Program-made: the position numbers and the translations under genes
Source: an uncultured Fibrobacter sp.
GTDB lineage: Bacteria > Fibrobacterota > Fibrobacteria > Fibrobacterales > Fibrobacteraceae
DNA: 64,000 bases
Assembly (NCBI GenBank): GCA_946413655.1
Contig: CAMKLO010000013.1
Location: forward strand, 1 to 64,000
Reading direction: 5' to 3'
Notes under the pieces: generated by a model
What the model was told of the DNA's origin: nothing
Database searches by the model: none
Seen by the model: the letters and a program-made list of their open reading frames with translations, nothing else
Shown: positions 36,480 to 45,381 of the stretch, in pieces
Numbering within the stretch: position 1 is the stretch's first letter
Layout: the number at the start of each line of letters is the position of its first letter

Positions 36480-38084
36480 CTAATTGCGATTCGATCCAAG
36501 GGCCTTTATATCGAAAGCTCCCACATTGCCATTTTCGCCTTCGATAATGAACCTGACCGCTACAGCCCTTTTGGCAACATCTTCGCCCGATATCCTGTAC
36601 TTTTCGGGATTCGGCAACTTGTCCAAATAAGGCTGGGTGAATTCATTCCATTTATAGCACTTAACGATTTCTAAAGAAGTCGTTTTGGGTAAAACAACAG
36701 AAGGCCATTTATAAATATCCAAGTCCGCATCTTCGATAGCGCTTCCCGAAGTCAAGGTATCCGTGCTCATTTCCAACGACACCGGATCCAAATCCATCCT
36801 TATAGGATGATCCGACTTATAGGTAACACAGATTCCGCCCCAGTTAGAGATATCGACCGGCACGCCCTGGTTAGAATCATTTTGAGCAAGCTGGAACCCA
36901 AACAACGCATACGGCTTTCTAGAAAGTTCGCCCTGGTCCAATATGACATTAAAGCAGCATAGGCTACCGCACGCATCGACAATCACATCAAAAGGCGCAA
37001 CGTGTCCATCGTACTGATCGCTCCAATACCAATCAAAAATCGAACTCCCGCCTTCATTTCGATCCGTGTACTCGAACCATTGACCATTTCGCAAATGGCT
37101 CCACGAAGAATCCGCGTAAAGAGTCGTTTTGACATTAGTCTCACGAGCCTGACCATCCCACAAATCACGGGGATAATCGTCACCTGCATACACGTTCCCA
37201 AACGGATCGGTTCCCGAAGAAGAACTGGACAACGGTTCGGAATAAGTCCCTAACGACATGATATTGAACTTATATTCTCCAGGTTGCCCCGCAAATTCGA
37301 TCCTAAACGCAACTAGCTGTTTTGCGGCTTTCGCTCCCACATCGGTTTTCCAGTATTCCGGTTCATCTTGCATCCACGAAGGTATCTGGAAGTCGCTCCA
37401 TTTACGGCATATCGTCTTAGGTTCACCATCCTTTGTTCTAGGCAAAGCAACAGCCGGATAAGCGAAAGTGGGCCAAAGCCTTTCATCAAGTAAATCCAAC
37501 GAGTCGCGGACAGCCAATTGCAAGCCAAACGCTTGATCCGATGTAAGAGTTACGCAAATACCACCCCAATCAGAAACATCGACTGGAACAGGATTGCCAC
37601 TACTATCCTTCGCAAGCGTAAAGCCGACATACGCAAAAGGATTTTCTTCTGCCCCAGTAGAACTTTCTTTCAAAACGACTGTCCCACAAATGCCATTGCA
37701 CGCTTCAACAATAGCCCGTTCGTCTTTCGAGCTCACATAATCCATCGGCCAAACGATAGACGACGAGCCCCCATTTTCGGCATCCGTTGCCATTACCCAG
37801 TGGCCATCAGTTTTTGCACCCGCCGGCAACGATGCCGCATAGCGAGCAACATTAACGGTAAAATCGCCCGCACTCGGATTCCACAAATCGCCATTAAGCT
37901 CATAACGCCCCGACGAAGATTCCACTACCGAGCTCGACGAAGCCACGGGAACAGAACTCGACGAAGAATTATACGCCAACAGCACATTGGGATCTTCCGA
38001 TGAGCCCGATACATTACTGTCCGAGCAGCCCAAAGCCGCAAGCGAAAGCGCTCCGGCGCACGCCATATATAGTCTCTTATTCAT
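36480..38084 (-). CDS. Cassette lipoprotein 2 (two tandem carbohydrate-binding-like domains)
   Basis: Lipoprotein signal ends LAALGC; the mature start SDSNVSGSSEDPNVLLAY carries the shared cassette motif, followed by serine runs. Two beta-sandwich copies follow (about 60-280 and 300-534), with paired features such as VEACNGICGTVVLKES / VDACGSLCCFNVILDQ, DVSDWGGICVTLTSDQ / DISNWGGICVTYKSDH, KWSDFQIPSW / KWNEFTQPYL and KQLVAFRIEFAGQPGEYKFNI / KRAVAVRFIIEGENGNVGAFDI. It is a paralogue of the gene at 33742. Start set by GGAGGAATAGT; only one base separates it from the stop of the upstream TIGR02147 gene. Confidence 0.8.
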   Translation of the reverse strand: MNKRLYMACAGALSLAALGCSDSNVSGSSEDPNVLLAYNSSSSSVPVASSSSVVESSSGRYELNGDLWNPSAGDFTVNVARYAASLPAGAKTDGHWVMATDAENGGSSSIVWPMDYVSSKDERAIVEACNGICGTVVLKESSTGAEENPFAYVGFTLAKDSSGNPVPVDVSDWGGICVTLTSDQAFGLQLAVRDSLDLLDERLWPTFAYPAVALPRTKDGEPKTICRKWSDFQIPSWMQDEPEYWKTDVGAKAAKQLVAFRIEFAGQPGEYKFNIMSLGTYSEPLSSSSSGTDPFGNVYAGDDYPRDLWDGQARETNVKTTLYADSSWSHLRNGQWFEYTDRNEGGSSIFDWYWSDQYDGHVAPFDVIVDACGSLCCFNVILDQGELSRKPYALFGFQLAQNDSNQGVPVDISNWGGICVTYKSDHPIRMDLDPVSLEMSTDTLTSGSAIEDADLDIYKWPSVVLPKTTSLEIVKCYKWNEFTQPYLDKLPNPEKYRISGEDVAKRAVAVRFIIEGENGNVGAFDIKALGSNRN

Positions 38085-38085
38085 A

Positions 38086-38919
38086 CTATTCCTCCGTTTC
38101 ACATACGACTCTTTGAGTCAAAGGGAAAAAATGTAAATTCAATCTGCAAACCTGATCCAGCTTACCGCACCTCGCCGCTATAGAAATAACCTTCTTGCGG
38201 CAAGCATCGAGTTCCTTCACGATTTCTTCGTAGCCTTCACGGTTTACACCTAAAGTAACGCCAGTGACGTTGCGGTCTTCGGGGCCAAACCGGTCAATAG
38301 ATTCTATACCAAGGCGCCCCATTTCACGATGCATCATGCGGATCGCAAGTGTGAGGCCTTCCTTGGAACCTACAACCGCCTTGTCGGTCTGCTCATAAAC
38401 ATTCTCGCCAGTCTTTTTTAAGAATCCCGCCTTTTCCAAAAAGGCAAGAGACTTGCGGACTTCTAGCGCAGAGATTTCCTGGCAGCACATCTTCGCCATG
38501 TCACCCGGCATGGCACCCGGCATCATCGGAGCAAGTTCGCGCACCACCGGATTTTTCCAGCTGTCGTAATATTCGAACGCATCCTTGTCAACTACGCGCA
38601 CTTGGTTCGCTGCTGAAATCGCCATCATCTTATCGAAGTAAACTTTCTTGACATCGTCTTTCTGAGCATTGACAAAGTTCACCATCGCTTCGAAATATTC
38701 AATCTCATAGCCGACAAGACCCATCGCAACCGCCACACGATTCATCGTCACGCGGCTCAGGCTGCTTTTGCCATCACAAACAAGTTTCAAGTACGAAGGC
38801 GACGTGAACCCAGCAATCTTCGCAAACTCGCGCCAAGTAAAAGCCGAAGTTCTCTTACGTTCTTCGTAATAGTCCGCCATGTAGGCTCGGTAATCTTTAT
38901 ATTCAACAATCGGTTTCAT
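38086..38919 (-). CDS. TIGR02147 family protein (cassette 2, probable regulator)
   Basis: Paralogue of the gene at 35363: MKPIVEYKDYRAYMADYYEERKR at the start, FAKIAGFTSPSYLKLVCDGKSSLSR (putative helix-turn-helix), VVRELAPMMPGAMPGDMAKMC, QEISALEVRKSLAFLEKAGFL, and QVCRLNLHFFPLTQ at the end. The frame continues upstream to 38970, but the ATG at 38919 aligns with the other family members and is preceded by a consensus promoter at leaderless distance, which would lie inside any longer form. TAG-T-ATG joins it to the lipoprotein gene. Confidence 0.85.
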   Translation of the reverse strand: MKPIVEYKDYRAYMADYYEERKRTSAFTWREFAKIAGFTSPSYLKLVCDGKSSLSRVTMNRVAVAMGLVGYEIEYFEAMVNFVNAQKDDVKKVYFDKMMAISAANQVRVVDKDAFEYYDSWKNPVVRELAPMMPGAMPGDMAKMCCQEISALEVRKSLAFLEKAGFLKKTGENVYEQTDKAVVGSKEGLTLAIRMMHREMGRLGIESIDRFGPEDRNVTGVTLGVNREGYEEIVKELDACRKKVISIAARCGKLDQVCRLNLHFFPLTQRVVCETEE

Positions 38920-38926
38920 ATTGACT

Positions 38927-38955
38927 AATATACATCCATCAAAATCAATTGTCAA
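38927..38955 (-). promoter_or_regulatory. Promoter of cassette 2 (leaderless)
   Basis: Minus strand TTGACA (38955-38950), 17-bp spacer, TATATT (38932-38927), then 7 bases to the ATG at 38919. The -35 is full consensus; the -10 has one change. Confidence 0.8.
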
Positions 38956-39031
38956 TAGAAAATGATACAAAAATCATTAATTTTAGCAAAATGTGACAAT
39001 TTTTACTAAATCTAAAACGTCTTGCATGTCT

Positions 39032-39055
39032 TAAATGATACAAATGTATCATTTA
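39032..39055. promoter_or_regulatory. 10-bp-arm palindrome between malic enzyme and cassette 2
   Basis: Arms TAAATGATAC / GTATCATTTA with a 4-nt centre. A further AATGATAC half-site lies about 70 bases away near 38961, close to the cassette 2 -35. Possible operator for a dimeric regulator. Confidence 0.4.
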
Positions 39056-39056
39056 T

Positions 39057-39087
39057 AAAAAAATCGTCGCAGTTTGACCTGCGACGA
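39057..39087 (-). terminator. Rho-independent terminator of maeB
   Basis: Minus strand TCGTCGCAG-GTCAAA-CTGCGACGA, a perfect 9-bp stem, followed by seven T. Confidence 0.9.
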
Positions 39088-39147
39088 CTCCTAAAATTTT
39101 TAAAAATCAACAAGACGCGCCCGCGAATAGCGAGCGAGAATTGCGAC

Positions 39148-41472
39148 TTACCAAATTTTGTCGAACTTTTTGCGGTTCTTTTCTTCGTCCTTCTTTTCCT
39201 GGACTATCGCGTCGATGACGGCGGCAACGGTCAAGTTGAAAATATCGTGCACGGAAGCATCGGAGTCCGTAAAGTGCACCGGCTTGTTCAAGCCCATCTG
39301 CACAGGACCGATGGATTCGCCCACACCCATTTCGAGGAGCATCTTGCAAGTGGTATTTGCAGAAGACAGGCACGGGAAAATGAGCGTGTTGACCGTCTGG
39401 CCCTTGAGTTTGTTGAACGGATACTTGGAATCGCGAAGTTCCTTGTCCAAGGCCACGTTCACCTGCATTTCGCCATCGATCACGTAATCCGGATACTGTT
39501 CGTGAATCATCTTCACAGCTTCGCGGGCGGTGTTGGACGTTCCGCGCGGAGCACCCTTGTCAGAACCGAAGTTTGCGTAGCTGAGCATGGCCATCACCGG
39601 TTCGTGAGCGAAGAAGCGGACAGCGTCGTGAGTGAGCTTCACGATATCCACGAGCGTTTCTGCATCCGGGTCGCGGTTCACGAGCGTATCGGCCAGGAAG
39701 AACGTTCCCTTGCGGGTGCTCAAGATGTGCATGGCGCCGAAGTGCTTGTATTCTTCGCGGATGCCGATGATTTCCTTCGCAAGCTCAATCGTTTCGCTGT
39801 ACTTGGAATAGCCGCCGGAAATAAGGGCGTCAGCGTCACCCACCTTCACCATCATCATGCCGAAGTGGTTCGGTTCAAACATATCATCGCGGGCTTCTTC
39901 GAAGGTCACGCCGTTGCGACCGTTTTCTTCGGCGTAAATAGCGGCGTAGTTGCGGCGACGTTCGAATTCTTCGGGCGAGCGCGGGTTCACAATCTTGATA
40001 CCCGTGAGGTCAAGCTGTTCACGCTGGGCCATAATTTGTATGCGTTCGGGGTTGCCGAGCAAAATCGGATGAGCGACACCTTCGACGTTCGCCTGCACTG
40101 CCGCCTTGAGCATGTTGAGGTTGCCACCTTCGGCGAACACAACGCGCTTCGGATTACTGCGAGCCGTATCGCTGAACTGACGGATGAGCTTGTTGTCATA
40201 ACCCATCATGTCGCGGAGCTTGTCGTAGTAAGCGTCCCAATCGGTAATCGGCTTGCGGGCCACGCCACTTTCGATAGCGGCCTTGGCAACTGCAATCGAA
40301 ACTTCCGTGAGAAGGCGCGGATCCAAAGGCTTCGGAATCAAGTATTCCTTGCCAAACGTAAAGCGCTGCGCGTTGTACGCGATGTTCACCACGTCCGGCA
40401 CCGGCTTGTGAGCGAGGGCGGCAATCGCACGCACTGCGGCATGCTTCATGTGTTCGTTAATCGTCGTTGCACGCACGTCGAGAGCGCCACGGAAAATGTA
40501 CGGGAAACCGATAACGTTGTTCACCTGGTTCGGGTAGTCGCTACGGCCCGTTGCAAAAATCAAGTCGCCACGGCTCGCCATCGCTTCTTCGTAGCTGATT
40601 TCGGGAGTCGGGTTCGCAAGCGCAAAGACAATCGGCTGGTCCGCCATGCTGCGCACCATTTCGCGAGTGAGGATATTGCCCTTCGAAAGTCCCACGAACA
40701 CGTCGGCGCCTTTCATGGCATCTTCAAGAGTCTCGATGTCAGTGCGGTCCGTCGCAAAGAAAGCCTTCGCTTCGGTGAGGCCCTTACGGTCCTTGCGAAT
40801 CACGCCCTTGCTATCGCACATCACCAGGTTTTCTTTCTTGAGACCGAGAGACAAGTAAAGCTTTGTGCAAGCGCAAGCGGCAGCGCCAGCGCCGTTCACC
40901 ACCATCTTCACGTTGCGAATGCTCTTGCCGGCCACTTCAATAGCGTTCAAAAGGCCGGCAGAAGAAATGATGGCCGTACCGTGCTGGTCGTCGTGCATCA
41001 CAGGAATATCGAGTTCCGCCTTGAGAGTGTCTTCGATTTCAAAGCATTCCGGGGCCTTGATGTCTTCGAGGTTGATGCCACCGAACGTCGGAGCGATTCC
41101 CTTCACGATTTCGATGAACTTCTTCGGGTCCTTCTCGTTGATTTCGATATCGAACACGTCAATTCCGGCGTAAATTTTGAAGAGCAAAGCCTTGCCTTCC
41201 ATCACCGGCTTGCCCGCCAAAGCGCCGATGTCGCCGAGGCCCAAAACCGCAGTACCGTTGCTAATCACCGCAACGAGGTTGCCCTTGCCCGTATATTCGT
41301 AAGCGAGATTGTTGTCTTTTTCAATTTCAAGGCACGGGGCAGCAACGCCCGGAGTGTAAGCAAGCCCCAAGTCCGTTTGCGTGCTATGCGGCTTGGTGGG
41401 CACAATTTCAATCTTGCCCGGCTTGCCCATGGAATGGTATTCAAGAGCCTTTTCTTTTAATTCTTTACCCAT
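39148..41472 (-). CDS. maeB: NADP-dependent malic enzyme with phosphotransacetylase-like domain (MaeB type)
   Basis: 774 residues. The N-terminal malic enzyme part (to about 400) has [77 protein letters not shown] and ALANPTPEI. It decarboxylates malate to pyruvate, yielding NADPH. The C-terminal half (about 430-774) is phosphate acetyl/butyryltransferase-like ([56 protein letters not shown]); in MaeB proteins this domain is usually regulatory. GGAGTAAAAGT precedes the ATG. Monocistronic, with its own terminator. Confidence 0.94.
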   Translation of the reverse strand: MGKELKEKALEYHSMGKPGKIEIVPTKPHSTQTDLGLAYTPGVAAPCLEIEKDNNLAYEYTGKGNLVAVISNGTAVLGLGDIGALAGKPVMEGKALLFKIYAGIDVFDIEINEKDPKKFIEIVKGIAPTFGGINLEDIKAPECFEIEDTLKAELDIPVMHDDQHGTAIISSAGLLNAIEVAGKSIRNVKMVVNGAGAAACACTKLYLSLGLKKENLVMCDSKGVIRKDRKGLTEAKAFFATDRTDIETLEDAMKGADVFVGLSKGNILTREMVRSMADQPIVFALANPTPEISYEEAMASRGDLIFATGRSDYPNQVNNVIGFPYIFRGALDVRATTINEHMKHAAVRAIAALAHKPVPDVVNIAYNAQRFTFGKEYLIPKPLDPRLLTEVSIAVAKAAIESGVARKPITDWDAYYDKLRDMMGYDNKLIRQFSDTARSNPKRVVFAEGGNLNMLKAAVQANVEGVAHPILLGNPERIQIMAQREQLDLTGIKIVNPRSPEEFERRRNYAAIYAEENGRNGVTFEEARDDMFEPNHFGMMMVKVGDADALISGGYSKYSETIELAKEIIGIREEYKHFGAMHILSTRKGTFFLADTLVNRDPDAETLVDIVKLTHDAVRFFAHEPVMAMLSYANFGSDKGAPRGTSNTAREAVKMIHEQYPDYVIDGEMQVNVALDKELRDSKYPFNKLKGQTVNTLIFPCLSSANTTCKMLLEMGVGESIGPVQMGLNKPVHFTDSDASVHDIFNLTVAAVIDAIVQEKKDEEKNRKKFDKIW

Positions 41473-41662
41473 ACTTTTACTCCTTTGAGCCTTTTTTGCG
41501 GCGAAAGTGCGTTCCGCCGGGACGCAAATTTAGAAAAATTTACACAATAATAAAAGGGTGCTCAAAACGTGTTTTTTTATGACAATTTTACCCAATATTT
41601 TCTATCGTTGTTAGCCACGAACGCGACTTTTAGCTCCCATACGACGCGTCGATTTACAAAAA

Positions 41663-42934
41663 ATGAAACAGACTATAAAAAAGACAGTTCTTGAAAACGG
41701 AATCACCATCTTAACAGACTACATGCCGCACGCTTATTCTGCTGCAGTCGGCGTCTGGATTCCACGCGGGAGCCGCCACGAAGCCCCAGACGAATTCGGA
41801 CTCAGCCACTTTTACGAGCACCTCGTTTTCAAGGGAACCGAAAACCGCACCGCGCTAGAAATCGCACACGCCATCGAAGACCGTGGCGGAAACCTCGAAG
41901 CCTATACGACCCGCCAAGAGACCGGCTTTTACGCTCAAGTCGAAAGCGGCGACATGCCGCTTGCCATCGACGTCATCTCCGACATGCTCATGCACCCGCG
42001 TTTCGACAAGAGAGAAATGGAAAAGGAACGCCACGTCATCATCGAAGAAGTCCACAGCTATGACGACATTCCCGAAGAACTCGTTGGCGACATTTTCAAC
42101 GCTATCCATTTTAAAGGTTGCGGCATTGCACACTCCATCACCGGAAACGTGAAGCAGGTGCAATCCCTCACGCGCAAGCAAATGCTCAAGTACGGGCACC
42201 AGGTCACCGACGAAATCCCGCTGTACGTTTGCGCCGCAGGTAAAGTCCATCACGAAGAACTCGTAGAACTTTGTGCAGAAAAATTCAGACAAAAGAAAAT
42301 CAACGATACCCAACCGCAAGACATTTATAAATCCAACCAAAGCGTGAAAGTCGTGCAAAAAAGCGACATTGCGCAATCCAACCTTTTTTGGGGGCTGAGC
42401 TTCGACCGTTCGCTTATGAGCGACCGCGACCGCTGCGCATTTTCACTCTTCAACGTCGCGATGGGTGCGGGCATGGCAAGCCGCCTGTTCCAAAAAATCC
42501 GCGAAGACAAAGGCCTCGCCTACTCCGTCTATTCCACTGCCGACCTCTACAGGGACTGCGTCGATTGGGGCGTTTCCCTGGCCACAGAACCGCATCAGCT
42601 CAAGACCGCGCTTGCGCTCTCCGTCGCCGAAGTCAAAAAATTCCTGCGCCACGGATTCATCAAGGATGAATTCGAACGCACCAAGACGAACATCCTCGGC
42701 GGACTCCACCTCGGCGCCGACAGTCCCGAAAAACGCGTCATCCGCATGGCAGAACAGACGCTCCACCTCGGCGAGTTCCACACGATGGAAGACGTCGAAA
42801 AGAAAATCCGCTCCATCACCGAAGACGAAGTCCTCGCAACAATCAACCGTCTTTTCAGCACCGCAAAATATTCCATCGCCGTCGTCGAGCCCAAAAGCAA
42901 AAAGAAGACCGCCCTGGATGTCGACTTTTTCTAA
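41663..42934 (+). CDS. M16-family zinc metallopeptidase (processing-peptidase-like)
   Basis: 423 residues. The inverted zinc motif HFYEH (H49, E52, H53) lies in GLSHFYEHLVFKGT, with the distal Glu in KERHVIIEEVHSY near residue 129. NLEAYTTRQETGFYAQV follows, and the second lobe has the partner-half signature MASRLFQKIREDKGLAYSVYS. The subunit size and motifs fit the bacterial mitochondrial-processing-peptidase-like group. No signal peptide, so it is cytoplasmic or membrane-associated; substrate unknown. No clear ribosome site before the ATG. Confidence 0.9.
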   Translation: MKQTIKKTVLENGITILTDYMPHAYSAAVGVWIPRGSRHEAPDEFGLSHFYEHLVFKGTENRTALEIAHAIEDRGGNLEAYTTRQETGFYAQVESGDMPLAIDVISDMLMHPRFDKREMEKERHVIIEEVHSYDDIPEELVGDIFNAIHFKGCGIAHSITGNVKQVQSLTRKQMLKYGHQVTDEIPLYVCAAGKVHHEELVELCAEKFRQKKINDTQPQDIYKSNQSVKVVQKSDIAQSNLFWGLSFDRSLMSDRDRCAFSLFNVAMGAGMASRLFQKIREDKGLAYSVYSTADLYRDCVDWGVSLATEPHQLKTALALSVAEVKKFLRHGFIKDEFERTKTNILGGLHLGADSPEKRVIRMAEQTLHLGEFHTMEDVEKKIRSITEDEVLATINRLFSTAKYSIAVVEPKSKKKTALDVDFF

Positions 42935-42939
42935 AACAG

Positions 42940-43017
42940 CATTGGATCCTTCCCCCGGCTCGGGGGCCGGGGCTAAAGACAGAAAAGGCTTCGCACTTTT
43001 ATATGGTTCAGGATGAC
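42940..43017. repeat. Dispersed GGATGAC-type intergenic repeat (long form)
   Basis: CATTGGATCCTTC, CCCCCGGCTCGG, GGGGCTAAAGAC, GGCTTCGCACTTT and TTCAGGATGAC occur in this order. The element at 46131-46289 has the same order with a 74-base insert. Confidence 0.65.
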
Positions 43018-43063
43018 GAAACAGGAATGCAGGCATTTCCTTTTCTAGCAAAAAATTTCATGC

Positions 43064-43098
43064 AAACAAAAAGCGCCCCGCCTTTTCGGGCGGAGCGC
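43064..43098 (-). terminator. Rho-independent terminator of infC-rpmI-rplT
   Basis: Minus strand GCGCTCCGCC-CGAAAA-GGCGGGGCGC, then TTTTTG. One mismatch in a 10-bp stem. Confidence 0.85.
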
Positions 43099-43147
43099 AA
43101 TTTCTCGCGTTTGTTTAGCTATAAGTTAACTTAAACTTGCGTCTAAA

Positions 43148-43498
43148 TTAAGCAGCCTTCACAATTTCCACGACCTTGGCGAAAGCTGCCGGATCGGCGA
43201 CGGCCAAATCAGCGAGAACCTTGCGGTTCATGTTGATGTTAGCCTTGGAAAGCTTGTAAATGAACTGGCTATAGCTGATGCCGAATTCACGAACAGCAGC
43301 GTTCAAGCGAGTGATCCACAGAGAGCGGAAATCACCCTTCTTGTCGCGGCGGTGTGCATAGGCATACTGACCGGCGTGGGCAACGGCTTCGATAGCAAGG
43401 CGAAGATTCGACTTGCGGCGGCCATAGTAACCCTTGGCGGCCTTGAGGATTTTTTTGCGGCGTTCGCGGGAAGGAACTCTAGTTTTTGCGCGTGGCAT
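43148..43498 (-). CDS. rplT: 50S ribosomal protein L20
   Basis: 116 residues, starting [19 protein letters not shown], with the family core [41 protein letters not shown] and [25 protein letters not shown]. Binds 23S rRNA early in 50S assembly and, in other bacteria, represses its own operon. Last gene of infC-rpmI-rplT. Confidence 0.97.
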   Translation of the reverse strand: MPRAKTRVPSRERRKKILKAAKGYYGRRKSNLRLAIEAVAHAGQYAYAHRRDKKGDFRSLWITRLNAAVREFGISYSQFIYKLSKANINMNRKVLADLAVADPAAFAKVVEIVKAA

Positions 43499-43509
43499 TC
43501 TTACTCTCC

Positions 43510-43707
43510 TTATGCTACTACAAGCAGACGCTTGACGTGATAGGTATCGACTTTCTTAACGAGAGCGCCCTTACGAAGGTTACGCTTACGCTTAGTGGTC
43601 ATCTTGGCTTGAATGTGGCGCATACCAGCGCGCTTGAACTTGACATGGCCGGAACCAGTCACGCGGAAGCGCTTCTTAGCACCGCTGTGAGTTTTCATTT
43701 TAGGCAT
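43510..43707 (-). CDS. rpmI: 50S ribosomal protein L35
   Basis: 65 residues, [31 protein letters not shown] and a basic tail, the standard L35 pattern and length. It sits 11 bases upstream of rplT and 21 bases downstream of infC. Confidence 0.97.
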   Translation of the reverse strand: MPKMKTHSGAKKRFRVTGSGHVKFKRAGMRHIQAKMTTKRKRNLRKGALVKKVDTYHVKRLLVVA

Positions 43708-43728
43708 TTTTACCTCGTAGGTTAATAG

Positions 43729-44340
43729 TTAAGCCTCACCTGCTGCCTTTGGCTCGGTTACGGGCTTCGGTGCCTGGTCTTGTTTCTTACCGGCACCACG
43801 TTTCGGACCGTAGATAGAAAGCATTGTGTTGCCTTCCACCCGCGAATCCATTTCCAAATCGCCAAACGGAGCCAAGTCTTCCTTGGCGCGTTCCATCAGG
43901 CGCTTGCCGTAGTCCATGTGCGCCATTTCGCGTCCACGGAACTGCATGATAAGCTTCACCTTCATACCGTCCTGCAAGAACTCGCCCGCCTGCTTGATGC
44001 GGTACTGGTAGTCGTTCTCGGCAGTCTTCGGGTGCATCTTGATTTCCTTGAGCTTCACCACGTGCTGCTTGGCCTTAGCAGCCTTGGCCTTCTTCAGTTG
44101 TTCGAACTTGTACTTGCCGTAGTTGATGATGCGGCAGACAGGCGGCTTAGCGTTCGGGGAGACTTCCACAAGGTCCAGTCCGGCGTCTTTCGCCATCTGC
44201 AATGCCTTGCTCGTCTCGATGATGATAGCTTCGCCATCTTCTTTCACGAGACGAATCGGAGAGATATGGATATCTTCGTTGATACGGGTCCCATCACTGG
44301 GACGGTTGGGCATGCGACGATCGCGCGGATTAGGGAACAA
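43729..44340 (-). CDS. infC: Translation initiation factor IF-3
   Basis: The N-domain has INEDIHISPIRLVKEDGEA, ALQMAKDAGLDLVEVSP and AKPPVCRIINYGKYKFEQLKKAK; the C-domain has KEIKMHPKTAENDYQYRIKQAGEFLQDGMKVKLIMQFRGREMAH. The tail is about 20 residues longer than usual and rich in Lys, Pro and Gln. I chose a TTG at 44340, preceded by GAGG at 8-nt spacing and downstream of a plausible promoter; an ATG at 44313 is the alternative but lacks a ribosome site. Rare start codons are a known feature of infC, which IF-3 uses to repress itself. An ATG at 44412 lies upstream of the promoter and is unlikely. Confidence 0.92.
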   Translation of the reverse strand: MFPNPRDRRMPNRPSDGTRINEDIHISPIRLVKEDGEAIIIETSKALQMAKDAGLDLVEVSPNAKPPVCRIINYGKYKFEQLKKAKAAKAKQHVVKLKEIKMHPKTAENDYQYRIKQAGEFLQDGMKVKLIMQFRGREMAHMDYGKRLMERAKEDLAPFGDLEMDSRVEGNTMLSIYGPKRGAGKKQDQAPKPVTEPKAAGEA

Positions 44341-44380
44341 GTATGCTACCTCGGTATGATTGTTTGTTAATGCGAGCGTA

Positions 44381-44409
44381 AATTTAGAATTTTTTTCATA
44401 TTTTTCCAA
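44381..44409 (-). promoter_or_regulatory. Putative promoter of infC operon
   Basis: Minus strand TTGGAA (44409-44404), 17-bp spacer, TAAATT (44386-44381). The predicted start near 44374 leaves a leader of about 34 nt before the TTG start. Confidence 0.45.
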
Positions 44410-44450
44410 CAACTTTTTTATGAACCCCTTTAAAAACCGCCATATTTTTG

Positions 44451-44456
44451 TATAAT
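44451..44456 (+). promoter_or_regulatory. -10 element of the tRNA-Gly gene
   Basis: TATAAT, full consensus, 11 bases upstream of the mature tRNA end. The -35 region is weak. Confidence 0.5.
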
Positions 44457-44467
44457 TGTTGTCGCTC

Positions 44468-44539
44468 GCGGCGGTAGCTCAATGGTAGAGCCTTAGCCTT
44501 CCAAGCTAATGGTTGCCGGTTCGATCCCGGTCCGCCGCT
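44468..44539 (+). tRNA. tRNA-Gly (anticodon TCC)
   Basis: A full cloverleaf can be drawn: acceptor GCGGCGG/CCGCCGC, D arm GCTC/GAGC, anticodon arm TTAGC-CTTCCAA-GCTAA with TCC at the centre, 5-nt variable loop, T arm GCCGG-TTCGATC-CCGGT, discriminator T. The CCA end is not encoded. It diverges from infC and is followed by its own terminator. Confidence 0.95.
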
Positions 44540-44542
44540 CTT

Positions 44543-44570
44543 AGACCTTCCTTACGGAGGGTCTTTTTTT
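44543..44570 (+). terminator. Terminator of tRNA-Gly
   Basis: AGACCTTCC-TTAC-GGAGGGTCT followed by six T; one wobble pair. Confidence 0.85.
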
Positions 44571-44640
44571 GTTCAAATCCACCTCCATGAGGCATCTTTT
44601 TAGAAATTTTTCAAAAAAATTCAGGGCAATTCAAAAGTCC

Positions 44641-44913
44641 GTACCTATAAAAATAACATTTCACCCACTTTTATAGGTACAAAACAGGTCATTTTCAACT
44701 CATTGAAGTGGTCATAAGACGGATTCTATCAAACTTGTACCTATAAACAACACAAGAAAACCAATTTTATAGGTACTTTTCGTACTTATTTTATGTGTAA
44801 AACAAAAAAAAACACCTATAAAATGGTTATTTTCACAAATTTATAGGTATAAAAATTAAACATGACGTTTCCTGTACCTATAAATCCTCATCACTATCAG
44901 GTTTTATAGGTAC
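44641..44913. repeat. Array of four 40-bp palindromic units with constant arms and variable cores
   Basis: This fills most of a 374-base gap between the tRNA terminator and the next gene. Units: 44641-44680, 44737-44776, 44812-44850, 44874-44913. Each has arms GTACCTATAAA and TTTATAGGTAC (11 bp; unit 3 deviates only in its outermost bases) around a core of 18, 18, 17 and 18 bases. The cores are unrelated in sequence. Linkers between units are 56, 35 and 23 bases. No reading frame or transposase is seen. The motif occurs nowhere else in the window. Confidence 0.85.
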
Positions 44914-44944
44914 CGCAACAAAAACTTAAAGCTATTACAGATTA

Positions 44945-45304
44945 TTATTGTCCGTCTTTGCAGGTCGCCTTGGCGGCTTGGTAAGCCATTTCCACACCGG
45001 CTTCAGATTCCATGTTGTACATGGAATAAGTCTTGGTATCGTTTGAGCCGTGCGCATCCTTGATGGTCACGATTAAGTCGCGACCTTCGGCCTTGTAGAT
45101 GTATTCTGCATCTCTTCCGAAAGCATCTTTGCGAATAAAGTGCCACGTGCTCACATCTTCCTTGACCATTTCGTCGCAAGTCTTCACATTAGTGTAATCA
45201 ATACCACTATTGGCCGAAGTAGAATCATCGTCACCGCAAGCCGAGAATATCAGCAAAAACGCGGTAAAAGCCGCAAAAGCCCCTGTACTTGGAAAAAATT
45301 TCAT
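44945..45304 (-). CDS. Small lipoprotein, hypothetical
   Basis: Lipoprotein signal ends IFSAC (Cys about 23), then GDDDSTSANSG, the acidic start typical of Fibrobacter lipoproteins. The short mature domain has YTNVKTCDEMVKEDVSTWHFIRKDAFGRDAEYIYKAEGRDLIVTI and ends in AAKATCKDGQ; its two Cys could pair. I recognise no family. The ATG at 45304 is set by AAGGAG; upstream codons in the frame have no signal. The palindrome array lies just beyond its stop and could be its 3' untranslated region. Confidence 0.7.
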   Translation of the reverse strand: MKFFPSTGAFAAFTAFLLIFSACGDDDSTSANSGIDYTNVKTCDEMVKEDVSTWHFIRKDAFGRDAEYIYKAEGRDLIVTIKDAHGSNDTKTYSMYNMESEAGVEMAYQAAKATCKDGQ

Positions 45305-45381
45305 AATTACACTCCTTCCATTTGTTTCAAAATACAAAATAATTGCAGAAAAACAAAGAAAGGAGATGAAAAAATTACAGA

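Noticed and set aside
38920..38970. 17-residue N-terminal extension of the cassette 2 TIGR02147 protein
   Set aside because: It would run through the consensus promoter, and the two paralogues start at MKPI.
39022..41460. 812-codon open frame on the plus strand opposite maeB
   Set aside because: It mirrors the malic enzyme gene in a shadow frame, is full of His/Arg/Val runs, and lacks any motif or ribosome site; maeB on the minus strand has complete family motifs.
42595..43051. Minus-strand frames opposite the M16 peptidase
   Set aside because: Shadow frames of the peptidase gene; no motifs.
44641..44913. CRISPR array
   Set aside because: Repeats alternate in orientation as palindrome arms, the repeat length is only 11 bp, spacing between units varies from 23 to 56 bases, and no cas genes are present.
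44641..44913. dif/loxP-like recombination sites
   Set aside because: Arm length (11 bp) would fit a tyrosine recombinase, but the 18-bp centre is much longer than the usual 6-8 bp and no recombinase gene is nearby. Left open as a finding rather than annotated.
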